The position numbers and the translations under genes are program-made. From Pseudozobellia thermophila (GTDB taxonomy: Bacteria; Bacteroidota; Bacteroidia; Flavobacteriales; Flavobacteriaceae): DNA of 40,557 bases. The notes under the pieces were generated by a model, which saw only the letters and a program-made list of their open reading frames with translations, did no database searches and had not been told where the DNA came from. The DNA lies in NCBI RefSeq assembly GCF_900141855.1, contig NZ_FQYU01000003.1:435113-475669 (forward strand), given 5' to 3'. Below are positions 32,726 through 40,557 of this stretch, one piece after another (positions within the stretch are counted from its first letter, which is position 1; the number at the start of each line of letters is the position of its first letter).

Positions 32726-34675
32726 TTGAAGAAAAACATCGCTTTTTATCTGTTGCTCTTAATGGGGTCTTTTGCTTCCTTGGGGCAAAACCCCAAACAA
32801 AGGGCGATCTACTATTACGCTTGGAACTATCCCTTAATACGTACCGCATCTAATAAAATCGGTTTTTCGATCGATGAGAAACCCCTGACTATATCTGCGG
32901 CCTTGATGTATGGGAATGGGGATAAGTTGGTTTTTTTGAAATCGGACAAGGGCAAAATCACCATTCCTTCAGGTTTGGTAAAGGCCCTCGATCTGTGGTC
33001 GTATCAAACCGTTCCGATACATGAGGCGGGTATAAAGGTCTTTCTTGCCCCTGAGCCCAGCGTTTTGGAGATTTCGACATTTAGGAGTAAGGAAGGCCCA
33101 GGCAGTGAGGAGTACAGGTATAAGGGCGAGTTAAAACTCCATAGCGGTATAAAAATCGAAATTACCGATGCCCGGGGGCGGCTTTTACACGAGAAAATAC
33201 TGGAAGATTATTACACCTTATATACAATTAACGTCCACAACAATAAATCCATTACAAGTGAAAAAAAGGCTTTGGAATTGACCAAGGCCCATTTTATGGA
33301 CAATGTGGAGAACTATATGGCCGAAGCGAACGGGGCCGTTTCCGGACCCCTACGCTATAAACTTGTGGCGTATTTGCAGGATGTCCTCGATTTGAGACGT
33401 AAAAAGGAGTCGCTCTATGTCTATACCTTCAAGAAGAAAAAAGGTTTTGATTTTAGCGGTATACAAGCTTCGATCGAAGATTTAAAAAGCTTGTCCGATG
33501 TAGAATTGGGAGCGGATTATCAGAAGGATATGGAGGACTTGCTGCTTCCAAAAATCGATTTTTGGCGTAAAGAGATATCGAAATACGATCGCCGCGACAA
33601 AAGGCAGGTAAAAGTGGTTTGGGGCCTATTGGCCAATATTTGTGGGGCTTACCACGCGCTTGGCGCCTATGAAAAGGCACTTGGCGTATACAAGGAAGTT
33701 GAAGGTTTGGACTATAGGGAAAATTACAAATATCTGAAGCAACTTCCCGAAGAAAAAATGGCTGCGCGAAGGGCATTTTTCGGAACCGATACACCTGGGC
33801 CCTTGGACGAAGTCGGGTTTCGGGGTACACATAACCCGGATCATGTGCACTACGAAAACTATCGCCCACACCTTCTTGGGACCAATAGGGCGAGAATACC
33901 GGAATCCAGTCTTCAATTACGGCAGAACCGCGCCTACCTATTGAGTAAAATTTTGGGGCATTATCAATATTTGGAAGAGCTAAGGCGATTGGGGCATAAG
34001 TTTAGTGAAAGGGGCAATGCAGATGTAGGTTTCGAGCGGACGGACGCGTATTACGTAGAGGTATTCAATCGTGCGGCAAAGGAGTCCGAAGAACTCAAAT
34101 ACCTCGATTTGGCCGTACTTCAAGAAGATGAGAAGGTCTTAGCGACAAAAATAGCGCAAGACCTTATCGATTTCTATGATGTGTATAACAAGGAAGTATC
34201 GCTGAACAAGGAGTCCTACAACGACTGGGACGAGATGCAGAAGATTTTGGATAAGCTTTTGGTCGTCATGCACAAGTGGCATGGCGATGAAAAGGAAGAT
34301 AAGAGGGCACTTGACAAGAATATGGATTTGCTCTGCGATAAGATGCTGCTGGTCAATGACGAAACCCTTATAAGCCTTCCTTTGTTGGAAACCTTGCTCG
34401 ACGAGCTTTCTTCGGGGGACAAGGTGTGTTATGGGGCCAACCCCAAGTTGTTTAAACAGCTCTTCAAGAAATATCAGAAAACCTATATATCCCTCTTTGT
34501 TGCCGATACCTCAATAAAACGGCATCTTCATCACAGTGCCCTTCAATCCTTGAATAAGGAGATAAAGGTTTATTATGAACTGTACAGGGCCGATGAAGAT
34601 GAAATAGGGGCAAGGTACGGTAATTTGCACGATGACCGGAGAGTGGCCAATATTTTGGCCTTGTTTGTCAAATGA
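32726..34675 (+). CDS. Large exported protein of unknown function, one TPR-like helix pair
   Basis: Not recognised. From a TTG at 32726 the protein is 649 residues and begins with a good signal peptide (LKKNIAFYLLLLMGSFASLG, cut before QN). An ATG at 32633 would put 31 polar and basic residues in front of that signal and looks wrong. The N-terminal half is beta-rich (FSIDEKPLTISAALMYGNGDKLVFL; LKLHSGIKIEITDARGRLLHEKIL). The C-terminal half is helical and charged; residues in the region 295-330 (VVWGLLANICGAYHALGAYEKALGVYKEVEGLDY) have TPR spacing. Probably periplasmic or surface. It overlaps the next lipoprotein gene by ATGA, so the two likely act together. It could be tied to the neighbouring AraC gene but is more likely independent. 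Confidence 0.75.
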   Translation: MKKNIAFYLLLLMGSFASLGQNPKQRAIYYYAWNYPLIRTASNKIGFSIDEKPLTISAALMYGNGDKLVFLKSDKGKITIPSGLVKALDLWSYQTVPIHEAGIKVFLAPEPSVLEISTFRSKEGPGSEEYRYKGELKLHSGIKIEITDARGRLLHEKILEDYYTLYTINVHNNKSITSEKKALELTKAHFMDNVENYMAEANGAVSGPLRYKLVAYLQDVLDLRRKKESLYVYTFKKKKGFDFSGIQASIEDLKSLSDVELGADYQKDMEDLLLPKIDFWRKEISKYDRRDKRQVKVVWGLLANICGAYHALGAYEKALGVYKEVEGLDYRENYKYLKQLPEEKMAARRAFFGTDTPGPLDEVGFRGTHNPDHVHYENYRPHLLGTNRARIPESSLQLRQNRAYLLSKILGHYQYLEELRRLGHKFSERGNADVGFERTDAYYVEVFNRAAKESEELKYLDLAVLQEDEKVLATKIAQDLIDFYDVYNKEVSLNKESYNDWDEMQKILDKLLVVMHKWHGDEKEDKRALDKNMDLLCDKMLLVNDETLISLPLLETLLDELSSGDKVCYGANPKLFKQLFKKYQKTYISLFVADTSIKRHLHHSALQSLNKEIKVYYELYRADEDEIGARYGNLHDDRRVANILALFVK

Positions 34676-35076
34676 GGAGGTTTCGATACATATGGGGCCT
34701 ATTTTGGGCCGTGGCAATGAATGCTTGCGGGACCTTGGTCTACCAAGGGTATGAGATGTCTCCAACACACCACGACACCCAATCGGTGGACTTTGAATTG
34801 GAGGTGGGGGTTTTACACGTACGGGAAGTGCAAGGGGAGACGAATTCAATAAAGGTAGAGTACGAAGTAATGAACCGGGGAGGTGATATCTTTCTGCCAT
34901 CGGCCCAAACCCATAATGTCTTTTTTATGGTGAAGACCCAAGAAGGTCGCGAAATCGGCCATTACGAACGGATCTATAGGAAAATAGCCCCAAACTCGAG
35001 TATAATACTGGAGGAGACCATAAATCTATCCGTCTACAACTATGCGTCCATCGAGGCAAGTATTTTTGTGGAATAA
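34672..35076 (+). CDS. Small lipoprotein of unknown function, coupled to the upstream gene
   Basis: A 134-residue protein with a lipoprotein signal: basic start MRRFRYIWGLFWAVAMNACG, lipidated Cys19 in AMNAC. The mature part is beta-rich (VDFELEVGVLHVREVQGE, NSIKVEYEVMNRGGDIFLPSAQTHNVFF, NSSIILEETINLSVYNYASIEASIF), suggesting an immunoglobulin-like sandwich of the FxLYD or CARDB type, not proven. The ATG lies inside the stop of the preceding gene (ATGA), a sign of translational coupling and a joint role at the envelope. Confidence 0.8.
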   Translation: MRRFRYIWGLFWAVAMNACGTLVYQGYEMSPTHHDTQSVDFELEVGVLHVREVQGETNSIKVEYEVMNRGGDIFLPSAQTHNVFFMVKTQEGREIGHYERIYRKIAPNSSIILEETINLSVYNYASIEASIFVE

Positions 35077-35090
35077 CCTGGGTTCGGGCA

Positions 35091-35891
35091 TCAACGGGCA
35101 TTTATCAGTTGTTCAAGAATGCGTTCCACCCCAAAATTATCGTTGTTTGTGGTAAGGTAATTGGCGGCCTCCTTTACGTTGGGGTGCGCGTTTTCCATGG
35201 CAAAACTGAACTTGGCCAAGGCCATCATCTCCAAATCGTTGTTGTAATCGCCGAAAACCATGGTTTCTTCCGGACTTATTCCGTTCAGTTCCTGTACTTT
35301 TTTCAGGGCATGGCCCTTATGGGCGTCGGGACTGGAGATGTCGACCCAGTTTTCTCCCGAAACCTTTACCTTTAATTCGCCTTCGAGGTGGGCCACTTTT
35401 GGGTAGATGTACTTCTCCGAGCTCTCGTTGTGGTATATGGCTATCTTTAAGATTTCGGCCTGGTGCCCGCTAAGGCTGTCAAGCACCTCGTACTCGGCGT
35501 AGTATTCCTTGAGCTTGTTCTCGAATGCCTTCGAGTCGTTTCTGATATAGGCCTTGTCCTTCCCACAGAGGACGGGGTGTATGTTTTCGATCTGGGCCAG
35601 TAGGTCGAGCACCCTTTCCTTGGCCCTGTTTTCCAGGGGAGTTGATACCAAGACATTGCCGTTTTGGAGGGCGAAGCCCCCGTTTTCGGCGATGACGACG
35701 ATCTCGTCCTTAATGGGTTCGAGTTTGTCTATGATGCTGTGGTATTGCCTGCCGCTGGCCGCAACGAACAAGATGTTCCTTTCGCGCAGTTTTTCGAACA
35801 GTTCGAAAAAAAGCGCACTTACCTCATGATTGCTGTTTAACAGGGTGCCGTCCATATCGGAGACGACCATTTTTATTTGGGATAGGTCCAT
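35091..35891 (-). CDS. HAD-superfamily Cof-type phosphatase
   Basis: A 266-residue cytoplasmic HAD hydrolase of the Cof/IIB type. Motif I is VVSDMDGTLLNSNHE with nucleophile and acid Asp, motif II is VAASGRQYHSI, motif III Lys lies in the cap-flanking region and motif IV is TMVFGDYNNDLEMM. Cap inserts are between motifs II and III. The substrate (sugar phosphate, FMN or other phospho-metabolite) cannot be told. The ATG at 35891 is chosen over GTG 35912 because a TACCTTTG -7 element covers the GTG, placing it upstream of the transcription start. It is read convergently to the small lipoprotein gene. Confidence 0.93.
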   Translation of the reverse strand: MDLSQIKMVVSDMDGTLLNSNHEVSALFFELFEKLRERNILFVAASGRQYHSIIDKLEPIKDEIVVIAENGGFALQNGNVLVSTPLENRAKERVLDLLAQIENIHPVLCGKDKAYIRNDSKAFENKLKEYYAEYEVLDSLSGHQAEILKIAIYHNESSEKYIYPKVAHLEGELKVKVSGENWVDISSPDAHKGHALKKVQELNGISPEETMVFGDYNNDLEMMALAKFSFAMENAHPNVKEAANYLTTNNDNFGVERILEQLINAR

Positions 35892-35911
35892 TAAATTCAA
35901 TTTTGAAGCCA

Positions 35912-35919
35912 CAAAGGTA
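35912..35919 (-). promoter_or_regulatory. -7 element TACCTTTG of the HAD gene
   Basis: TACCTTTG on the minus strand (35919-35912). Its last base is the G of the in-frame GTG, so the mRNA starts after that codon (near 35908) and ATG 35891 is the likely start. No -33 TTG at proper spacing was seen. Confidence 0.55.
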
Positions 35920-35989
35920 TTTTTTATCAGGTGATAATAACGTAGTTTTATGAAGTTTTACGGTTTCTTGATATAAAGAAGGGTTTCGT

Positions 35990-36412
35990 ATGAAGTTTTA
36001 TCAAAGACAAATTTCGCTTAAGGCCAAGAAACGGGGTTTCCATTTGATTACCCACGAAATATTGGATGCCCTCCCAGAGATCAAAGAGATAGATATGGGG
36101 ATGTTGCAGGTCTTTATCAAGCATACATCTGCCAGCCTTACCATTAACGAAAACGCAGATCCTTCCGTACGGGTAGATTTTGAAAGCCATATGAACGAAA
36201 TGGTGCCTGAGAACGCCCCGTATTATATACACACCTATGAAGGTCCCGATGATATGCCGGCCCACATAAAAAGCTCCTTGATGGGGGCTTCGGTGCAAAT
36301 ACCGATAACCAAGGGTAGGTTGAACCTCGGGGTTTGGCAGGGAATTTACCTGTGCGAGCACCGAAATGGGGCCTGGTCGAGAAATTTGGTGATAAGTGCG
36401 TATGGGGTATAA
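35990..36412 (+). CDS. YjbQ family protein (secondary thiamine-phosphate synthase-like)
   Basis: A 140-residue UPF0047/YjbQ protein. The conserved signature is MLQVFIKHTSASLTINENADPSV at about 39-61, then MPAHIKSSLMGASVQIPI and LGVWQGIYLCEHR with the likely metal-binding histidines. Database names call it a secondary thiamine-phosphate synthase from weak complementation data; the physiological role is not settled. Length is normal. The stop codon runs into a bidirectional terminator. Confidence 0.93.
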   Translation: MKFYQRQISLKAKKRGFHLITHEILDALPEIKEIDMGMLQVFIKHTSASLTINENADPSVRVDFESHMNEMVPENAPYYIHTYEGPDDMPAHIKSSLMGASVQIPITKGRLNLGVWQGIYLCEHRNGAWSRNLVISAYGV

Positions 36413-36443
36413 AAAAATCCGGCTCGTTTGAACCGGATTTTTA
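36412..36443. terminator. Bidirectional terminator between yjbQ and rplT
   Basis: AAAATCCGG (36414-36422) pairs with CCGGATTTT (36433-36441), with GG-C-TC/GA-A-CC allowing a longer loop pairing. A-run on the left and T-run on the right serve both converging units. Confidence 0.85.
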
Positions 36444-36465
36444 AAGTGAGATAATGTTCTTAAAA

Positions 36466-36810
36466 CTATTTTACCTTGTCTACGATGGCTTTGAACGCTT
36501 CCGGGTGGTTCATGGCCAAATCGGCCAAAACCTTACGGTTCAATTCAATTCCATTGGCTTTCACCTTGCCCATGAATTGGGAGTAGGAGAGTCCGTGTTG
36601 ACGTGCACCCGCATTGATACGTGTGATCCATAGGGCGCGAAAGGTCCTTTTTTTGTTTCTTCTGTCCCGGTAGGCATAAAGCATCGCTTTCTCTACCGCG
36701 TTTTTGGCTACTGTCCAAACGTTTTTACGTCTTCCAAAGTAACCTTTGGCTTGCTTCATCACCTTTTTTCTTCTGGCTCTTGAAGCAACTGCATTTACTG
36801 ATCTTGGCAT
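36466..36810 (-). CDS. rplT: 50S ribosomal protein L20
   Basis: A 114-residue ribosomal protein, last gene of the thrS-infC-rpmI-rplT operon. The family is clear from [43 protein letters not shown] and [30 protein letters not shown] 36810 is the conserved start; an extension of 14 residues upstream has no family match. L20 binds 23S rRNA early in 50S assembly and in some bacteria also represses this operon. Confidence 0.98.
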   Translation of the reverse strand: MPRSVNAVASRARRKKVMKQAKGYFGRRKNVWTVAKNAVEKAMLYAYRDRRNKKRTFRALWITRINAGARQHGLSYSQFMGKVKANGIELNRKVLADLAMNHPEAFKAIVDKVK

Positions 36811-36899
36811 AATGTTTAAATTTTTGTAGCAGGCGGTGTATTGATTACACACTTTGTATAAGGCCCGACTCCATGGTTAATAAATTACCTGACGAACAA

Positions 36900-37097
36900 T
36901 TATTTTAAGCACAATTGTTCTTTGATACTGTTCTCGTCCGATTTATGGACAAGGGTATCGTGTGTTAACTTTAGCTTGCGCTTTTTGGTCTTCTTCGTAA
37001 GAATGTGACTTTTAAAAGCGTGCTTTCTTTTGATCTTTCCGGTACCGGTAAGCTTAAAACGCTTTTTGGCACTGGACTTCGTTTTTTGTTTAGGCAT
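36900..37097 (-). CDS. rpmI: 50S ribosomal protein L35
   Basis: A 65-residue basic protein, [36 protein letters not shown] region, full length for L35. It lies 89 bp before rplT and 106 bp after infC in the conserved operon order. Confidence 0.98.
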   Translation of the reverse strand: MPKQKTKSSAKKRFKLTGTGKIKRKHAFKSHILTKKTKKRKLKLTHDTLVHKSDENSIKEQLCLK

Positions 37098-37203
37098 TTT
37101 TTCCTATTTATTGATTATCTCACTTTTCATGCTAAACGCCGCCCGATGGTTATGGGCAGCGTTCAGTATATGGTCATACGATCGACCGGTCGGGGCCGCT
37201 TCG

Positions 37204-37758
37204 TTATTTCTTTGTCTTTGGGGCGATGAACATCGTCATTCGCTTTCCTTCCAATCGGGGCAATTGTTCTACTTTTCCCAGTTCTTCCAAATCTTGGGCC
37301 AACCTTAAAAGCAGGATCTCGCCCTTGTCCTTATAAACTATCGAACGTCCCTTGAAAAAAACATATGCCTTCAATTTTGCACCTTCCGACAAAAACTTCT
37401 CGGCATGCTTTTTCTTGAACTCATAGTCGTGGTCGTCCGTATTGGGGCCGAAGCGTATTTCTTTTACGACTACCTTCGAGGCCTTGGCCTTCATGGCCTT
37501 TTCCCTTTTTTTCTGTTCGTAGAGAAATTTTTTGTACTCCATGATCTTGCACACGGGGGGTGCAGCCTTGGGGGAAATCTCTACCAAATCCAATCCCATT
37601 TCAGTCGCTATATCAAGCGCTTTTCGAATGGGGTAGATGCCAACTTCAACATTGTCGCCCACCAACCTGACCTCGGGAGCGAGTATTTTTTCATTGATAT
37701 TATGGGGATTCTTGTTCTCCCGTCTAGGTTGGGGCCTAAATCTTTTTCGTATTGCTAT
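37204..37758 (-). CDS. infC: Translation initiation factor IF-3, probable AUA start
   Basis: A 184-residue initiation factor that keeps 30S and 50S apart and checks the start codon. The N-domain holds [31 protein letters not shown] and [41 protein letters not shown]; the C-domain holds [21 protein letters not shown]. No ATG, GTG or TTG occurs in frame before codon 32 (TTG 37665), which would cut off half of the N-domain. The conserved beginning M-A-I-R-K-R-F falls on ATA GCA ATA CGA at 37758, with a stop codon (TAA) two codons upstream. An AUA start fits IF-3 autoregulation, which in E. coli uses AUU. It is 31 bp after thrS. Confidence 0.93.
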   Translation of the reverse strand: MAIRKRFRPQPRRENKNPHNINEKILAPEVRLVGDNVEVGIYPIRKALDIATEMGLDLVEISPKAAPPVCKIMEYKKFLYEQKKREKAMKAKASKVVVKEIRFGPNTDDHDYEFKKKHAEKFLSEGAKLKAYVFFKGRSIVYKDKGEILLLRLAQDLEELGKVEQLPRLEGKRMTMFIAPKTKK

Positions 37759-37789
37759 GACTTATGCTTTTTTAGTTAAACAATTTTTT

Positions 37790-39730
37790 TTAAAACGACT
37801 TTAAGGTACTATTTATTTCTTTAGTTACCAAGTCGGTAAAGGTTTCAATGGAAATGGAACCCAAATCCTCTCCTCCATGCTTGCGAACCGAAATCGTGTT
37901 TGAAAGTTCTTCATTTTCCCCTACGATCAGCATAAACGGTATCTTGTTCATTTCCGCTTCCCGTATTTTCTTTCCAACAGTTTCGTTTCTGTCATCAATG
38001 AGGGCGCGAATTTCGTTATTTTCTAAGGAATTTAAAACTTTTTGTGCATATTTTTCATGTTTCTCGCTCACGGGCAATACGATAGCCTGTTCGGGAATGA
38101 GCCAAAGCGGGAAATTTCCTCCCGTATGTTCCAATAAAAGGGCGATAAAGCGCTCCATGCTGCCAAAGGGTGCCCGGTGGATCATTACCGGCCTGTGAAG
38201 CTCGTTGTCACTGCCCTTATAGGTAAGGTCAAAGCGTTCGGGTAGGTTGTAGTCGACCTGAATGGTACCTAACTGCCATTGCCTTCCAAGGGCGTCCTTG
38301 ACCATAAAGTCCAATTTGGGCCCGTAAAAGGCCGCTTCGCCTTCTTCGATTATATAGGAAAGGCCCTTTTCCTTGGCCGCATTGATGATGGCGGCCTCCG
38401 CCTTTTCCCAGTTATCGACCGAGCCTATATATTTTTCAGGGGTTTTCGGGTCGCGTACCGAAACTTGGGCCGTAAAATCCTCGAAGCCCAAAGATCCCAG
38501 AACGTAGAGCGAAAGGTCGATAACGGCCTTGAACTCTTGGTCGAGTTGTTCCGGGGTGCAGAAAATGTGGGCGTCGTCTTGGGTAAAACCGCGAACCCGC
38601 GTTAGTCCGTGCAGTTCGCCGCTTTGCTCATACCTATATACGGTGCCGAACTCGGCATAGCGTTTTGGGAGTTCGCGATAACTAAAGGGTTTTGCGTTGT
38701 AGATCTCGCAATGGTGCGGACAGTTCATCGGTTTCAACAAAAACTCTTCGTCTTCCTTGGGCGTGTGGATGGGTTGGAAACTGTCTTCGCCGTATTTGGC
38801 GTAGTGGCCCGAGGTTACATAAAGTTCCTTTTGGCCTATGTGTGGGGTAACCACCATTTCGTAGCCGGCCTTTTTCTGTGCCTTTTTCAAAAATTGCTCC
38901 AAACGTTCGCGCAGGGCGGCTCCCTTGGGCAACCACAGGGGCAAACCTTGTCCCACTTTTTTTGAGAAGGTAAAAAGCTCCAGTTCCTTGCCCAATTTTC
39001 TGTGGTCCCTTTTCTTGGCTTCCTCGATCATGGCCAGGTATTCGGTCAGTTCCTTTTGCTTGGGAAAGGATATGCCGTAGACCCGGGTAAGTTGCGTGTT
39101 GTTTTCGTCGCCTCTCCAGTAGGCACCGGCAACGTTCAGTATTTTTATGGCCTTTACGATGCCCGTGTTGGGAATGTGGCCGCCCCGGCACAGATCGGTA
39201 AAGGTGTCGTGGTCGCAAAAGGTAATGCTTCCGTCTTCGAGGTTCTCTATTAACTCTACCTTGTATTCGTTTCCTTGCTCCTTATATAATGACAGGGCCT
39301 CGGCTTTTGAGACGGGCCGCATTTTAAAATCGTGTTTGCCGCGGGCAATTTCCAGGGCTTTTTTTTCGATGGCCGGAAAGTCTTTTTCCGAAATGGTACG
39401 GTCGCCAAAATCAACATCGTAGTAGAAACCGTTCTCGATTGCCGGGCCAATGGTCAGCTTGATACCCGGGTATAGTTCTTCGAGTGCCTGGGCGACGATG
39501 TGCGACGAAGAGTGCCAGAACGCCTTTTTGCCTTCGGGATCGTTCCAGGTGTACAGGATCAAGTGCCCGTCTTCGGTCAATGGTGTGACGGTTTCCACAA
39601 TGGTATCGTTGAACTTCGCGGATATTACGTTGCGGGCGAGTCCCTCGCTTATGCTTTTGGCGACATCGATCGGTCTGCTGCCGCTTTCAAATTCCTTGGT
39701 TGTGCCGTCGGGCAAGGTAATGTTGATCAT
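37790..39730 (-). CDS. thrS: Threonyl-tRNA synthetase
   Basis: A 646-residue class II synthetase. In order are the TGS domain (1-60, INITLPDGTTKEFESG), the editing domain with HSSSHIVAQALEELYP and CDHDTFTDLCRGGHI, the catalytic core with motif 2 near RYEQSGELHGLTRVRGFTQDDAHIF, the zinc site beginning MNCPHHCEIY, motif 3 (HRAPFGSMERFIALLLEH), and an anticodon-binding domain (QAIVLPVSEKHEKYAQKVL). Length is normal. It heads the thrS-infC-rpmI-rplT operon, with a promoter 24 bases upstream of the ATG. Confidence 0.98.
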   Translation of the reverse strand: MINITLPDGTTKEFESGSRPIDVAKSISEGLARNVISAKFNDTIVETVTPLTEDGHLILYTWNDPEGKKAFWHSSSHIVAQALEELYPGIKLTIGPAIENGFYYDVDFGDRTISEKDFPAIEKKALEIARGKHDFKMRPVSKAEALSLYKEQGNEYKVELIENLEDGSITFCDHDTFTDLCRGGHIPNTGIVKAIKILNVAGAYWRGDENNTQLTRVYGISFPKQKELTEYLAMIEEAKKRDHRKLGKELELFTFSKKVGQGLPLWLPKGAALRERLEQFLKKAQKKAGYEMVVTPHIGQKELYVTSGHYAKYGEDSFQPIHTPKEDEEFLLKPMNCPHHCEIYNAKPFSYRELPKRYAEFGTVYRYEQSGELHGLTRVRGFTQDDAHIFCTPEQLDQEFKAVIDLSLYVLGSLGFEDFTAQVSVRDPKTPEKYIGSVDNWEKAEAAIINAAKEKGLSYIIEEGEAAFYGPKLDFMVKDALGRQWQLGTIQVDYNLPERFDLTYKGSDNELHRPVMIHRAPFGSMERFIALLLEHTGGNFPLWLIPEQAIVLPVSEKHEKYAQKVLNSLENNEIRALIDDRNETVGKKIREAEMNKIPFMLIVGENEELSNTISVRKHGGEDLGSISIETFTDLVTKEINSTLKSF

Positions 39731-39753
39731 GGTGTTTTTGTAAAAATAGGAGG

Positions 39754-39784
39754 CAAAGATAGTATTCCCTTGTTAGGCGTACAA
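39754..39784 (-). promoter_or_regulatory. Promoter of the thrS operon, TTG-N20-TATCTTTG
   Basis: On the minus strand TTG (39784-39782), a 20-bp spacer and TATCTTTG (39761-39754). The predicted start near 39750 leaves a leader of about 20 nt, too short for a T-box or thrS-type translational operator. Confidence 0.8.
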
Positions 39785-40198
39785 TATGAAGTGCTGTTTT
39801 AATGGATTGATTTCGATACTTCTTCCTTTATTATACTGATGTTGCGCTAAAGGTGCGGTATTTAATGGTTTTTCCGATTGGCCGGTAGTCGTTGCGGGCA
39901 GGACTTGGATATGCCTTGTTCGGAATGGCCTTGCCTTTGCTTCCTTGGGCGGTATGGGGTACACTGTCGTACACGGATCGGGAGGGGAGGGGGAGTGTGT
40001 CCGGACAACTTGGGAACTTCTTGTTGGAAGCATTCCGATAAAATAATTTGCCCAATTGAATTTTTAGAATTATATTTAATGCTCTTTTCGAAAAAAAATA
40101 ATTTTTATAATTGCCTTATTGATAGTGGGTTGTCGGAAAGGGGGTAAAAAAAGATCAAAAAAAATCGCGTTTGCTATTTTTTATTCAAAAAACCCTCT
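39785..40198. other. Intergenic region between thrS and rRNA promoter
   Basis: No gene is supported. The short frames here on both strands have no recognisable motifs. The last 130 bases are A/T-rich with A and T runs (40088-40165), as expected upstream of a strong rRNA promoter. Confidence 0.5.
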
Positions 40199-40206
40199 TA
40201 TATTTG
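40199..40206 (+). promoter_or_regulatory. rRNA operon promoter -7 element TATATTTG
   Basis: TATATTTG matches the consensus exactly, with A/T-rich sequence upstream that may act as an UP-like element. A TTG exists at 40171-40173 but at 25 bp spacing, outside the normal range, so the -33 is unclear. Predicted start about 40210. Confidence 0.65.
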
Positions 40207-40209
40207 CAC

Positions 40210-40460
40210 CCGCTTTGAGAGACATACGGCATACAAATGTCGGTCGATCGGGTAAGATTGGGGACCGGGAAGGTCCTTTGAAAAAGAGAATAAGAAGTTC
40301 ATTGACATACTGTAGAGACGATAGCGAGCCGATATCCGTTTTGAGGGATATACAGGCGAGCTACCATATAAGTATTTTGGAACAAAAAGAATGGAACACA
40401 GATAGAGAGACGGGGCCGGGAGGACTTTATCGGCGTTGGCGCGAAATTATATACGAATCA
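40210..40460 (+). other. Leader of the rRNA operon
   Basis: About 250 bases between the predicted start and 16S. It contains GTTCATTGACATACTG (40298-40313), close to a motif common just upstream of flavobacterial 16S genes and likely involved in antitermination or RNase III processing with the sequence after 16S, which lies outside this window. Confidence 0.7.
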
Positions 40461-40557
40461 ACGATGAAGAGTTTGATCCTGGCTCAGGATGAACGCTAGC
40501 GGCAGGCCTAACACATGCAAGTCGAGGGGCAGCGGGGAGTGCTTGCACTCCGCCGGC
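40461..40557 (+). rRNA. 16S ribosomal RNA, 5' end (partial)
   Basis: The universal start region TGAAGAGTTTGATCCTGGCT at 40465-40484, then CAGGATGAACGCTAGCGGCA and GCCTAACACATGCAAGTCGA, is the first 97 bases of 16S rRNA through the start of the V1 hairpin. The 5' end is placed by alignment with E. coli position 1. The gene runs off the right edge. Confidence 0.97.

Noticed and set aside
39731-39753. T-box or thrS translational operator in the thrS leader
   Set aside because: The predicted leader of about 20 nt is too short for either.
40119-40499. 126-codon plus-strand frame across the rRNA leader and 16S start
   Set aside because: It runs into the 16S gene and reflects structured RNA sequence, not a protein.
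1-40557. CRISPR array, insertion sequence, prophage or integrase
   Set aside because: No regularly spaced short repeats, no transposase or integrase frame and no target duplications were seen; the single tRNA shows no adjacent integration.

Overview
The window is a chromosomal stretch from a member of the Bacteroidota, almost certainly a marine flavobacterium (Flavobacteriaceae). The evidence is the gene families (DUF4374 lipoprotein, CarboxypepD-regulated TonB receptor, PorT-like barrel, split transketolase), a flavobacterial-type 16S rRNA start at the right edge, and promoters of the Bacteroidota form TTG-N18-20-TAnnTTTG. I find good copies of that promoter before tRNA-Lys, thrS, the split transketolase, the globin operon and the TonB operon. 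Species cannot be fixed from the sequence alone.

Layout. 1-1916 (-) is the N-terminal part of a large secreted protein ending in near-identical 56-residue calcium-binding repeats. It is followed by about 1.1 kb without a recognisable gene. 3002-8344 (+) holds a LysR regulator, a 1-Cys peroxiredoxin and both subunits of NADPH sulfite reductase (cysJ, cysI). 8641-10370 (+) is a tight operon of group III truncated globin, a small membrane protein and a tryptophan 2,3-dioxygenase family protein. 10742-13353 holds tRNA-Lys, shikimate kinase, a phosphoribosyltransferase, Hsp15 and an FKBP lipoprotein. 13428-15939 (-) is a PorT-like barrel and the two transketolase halves. 16165-23359 (+) is tgt, an LptF/G permease, an EamA transporter, accA, dnaB and an exported Bacteroidota protein that databases tend to call 'asparagine synthetase B' without visible support.

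23398-32602 is the most interesting part. A five-gene minus-strand operon runs TonB receptor, DUF4374 lipoprotein, exported ankyrin protein, DUF2271 protein, and a PepSY-flavodoxin-FAD/NADPH fusion, with a divergent AraC regulator. Read together it looks like a complete ferric-chelate uptake route. The receptor and surface lipoprotein capture the chelate. The inner-membrane fusion carries NADPH electrons across the membrane, and the DUF2271 protein carries a D-A-L-S-G-A-T motif resembling an ApbE flavinylation site, so it could hand electrons to the chelate. A perfect 13-nt palindrome sits just after the predicted transcription start of the operon.

32726-35076 (+) is a two-gene pair of unknown exported proteins. 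35091-36412 holds a HAD phosphatase and YjbQ. 36466-39730 (-) is the classical thrS-infC-rpmI-rplT operon; infC has no ATG/GTG/TTG at its conserved start and appears to use AUA. The window ends with a long rRNA leader and the first 97 bases of 16S rRNA.
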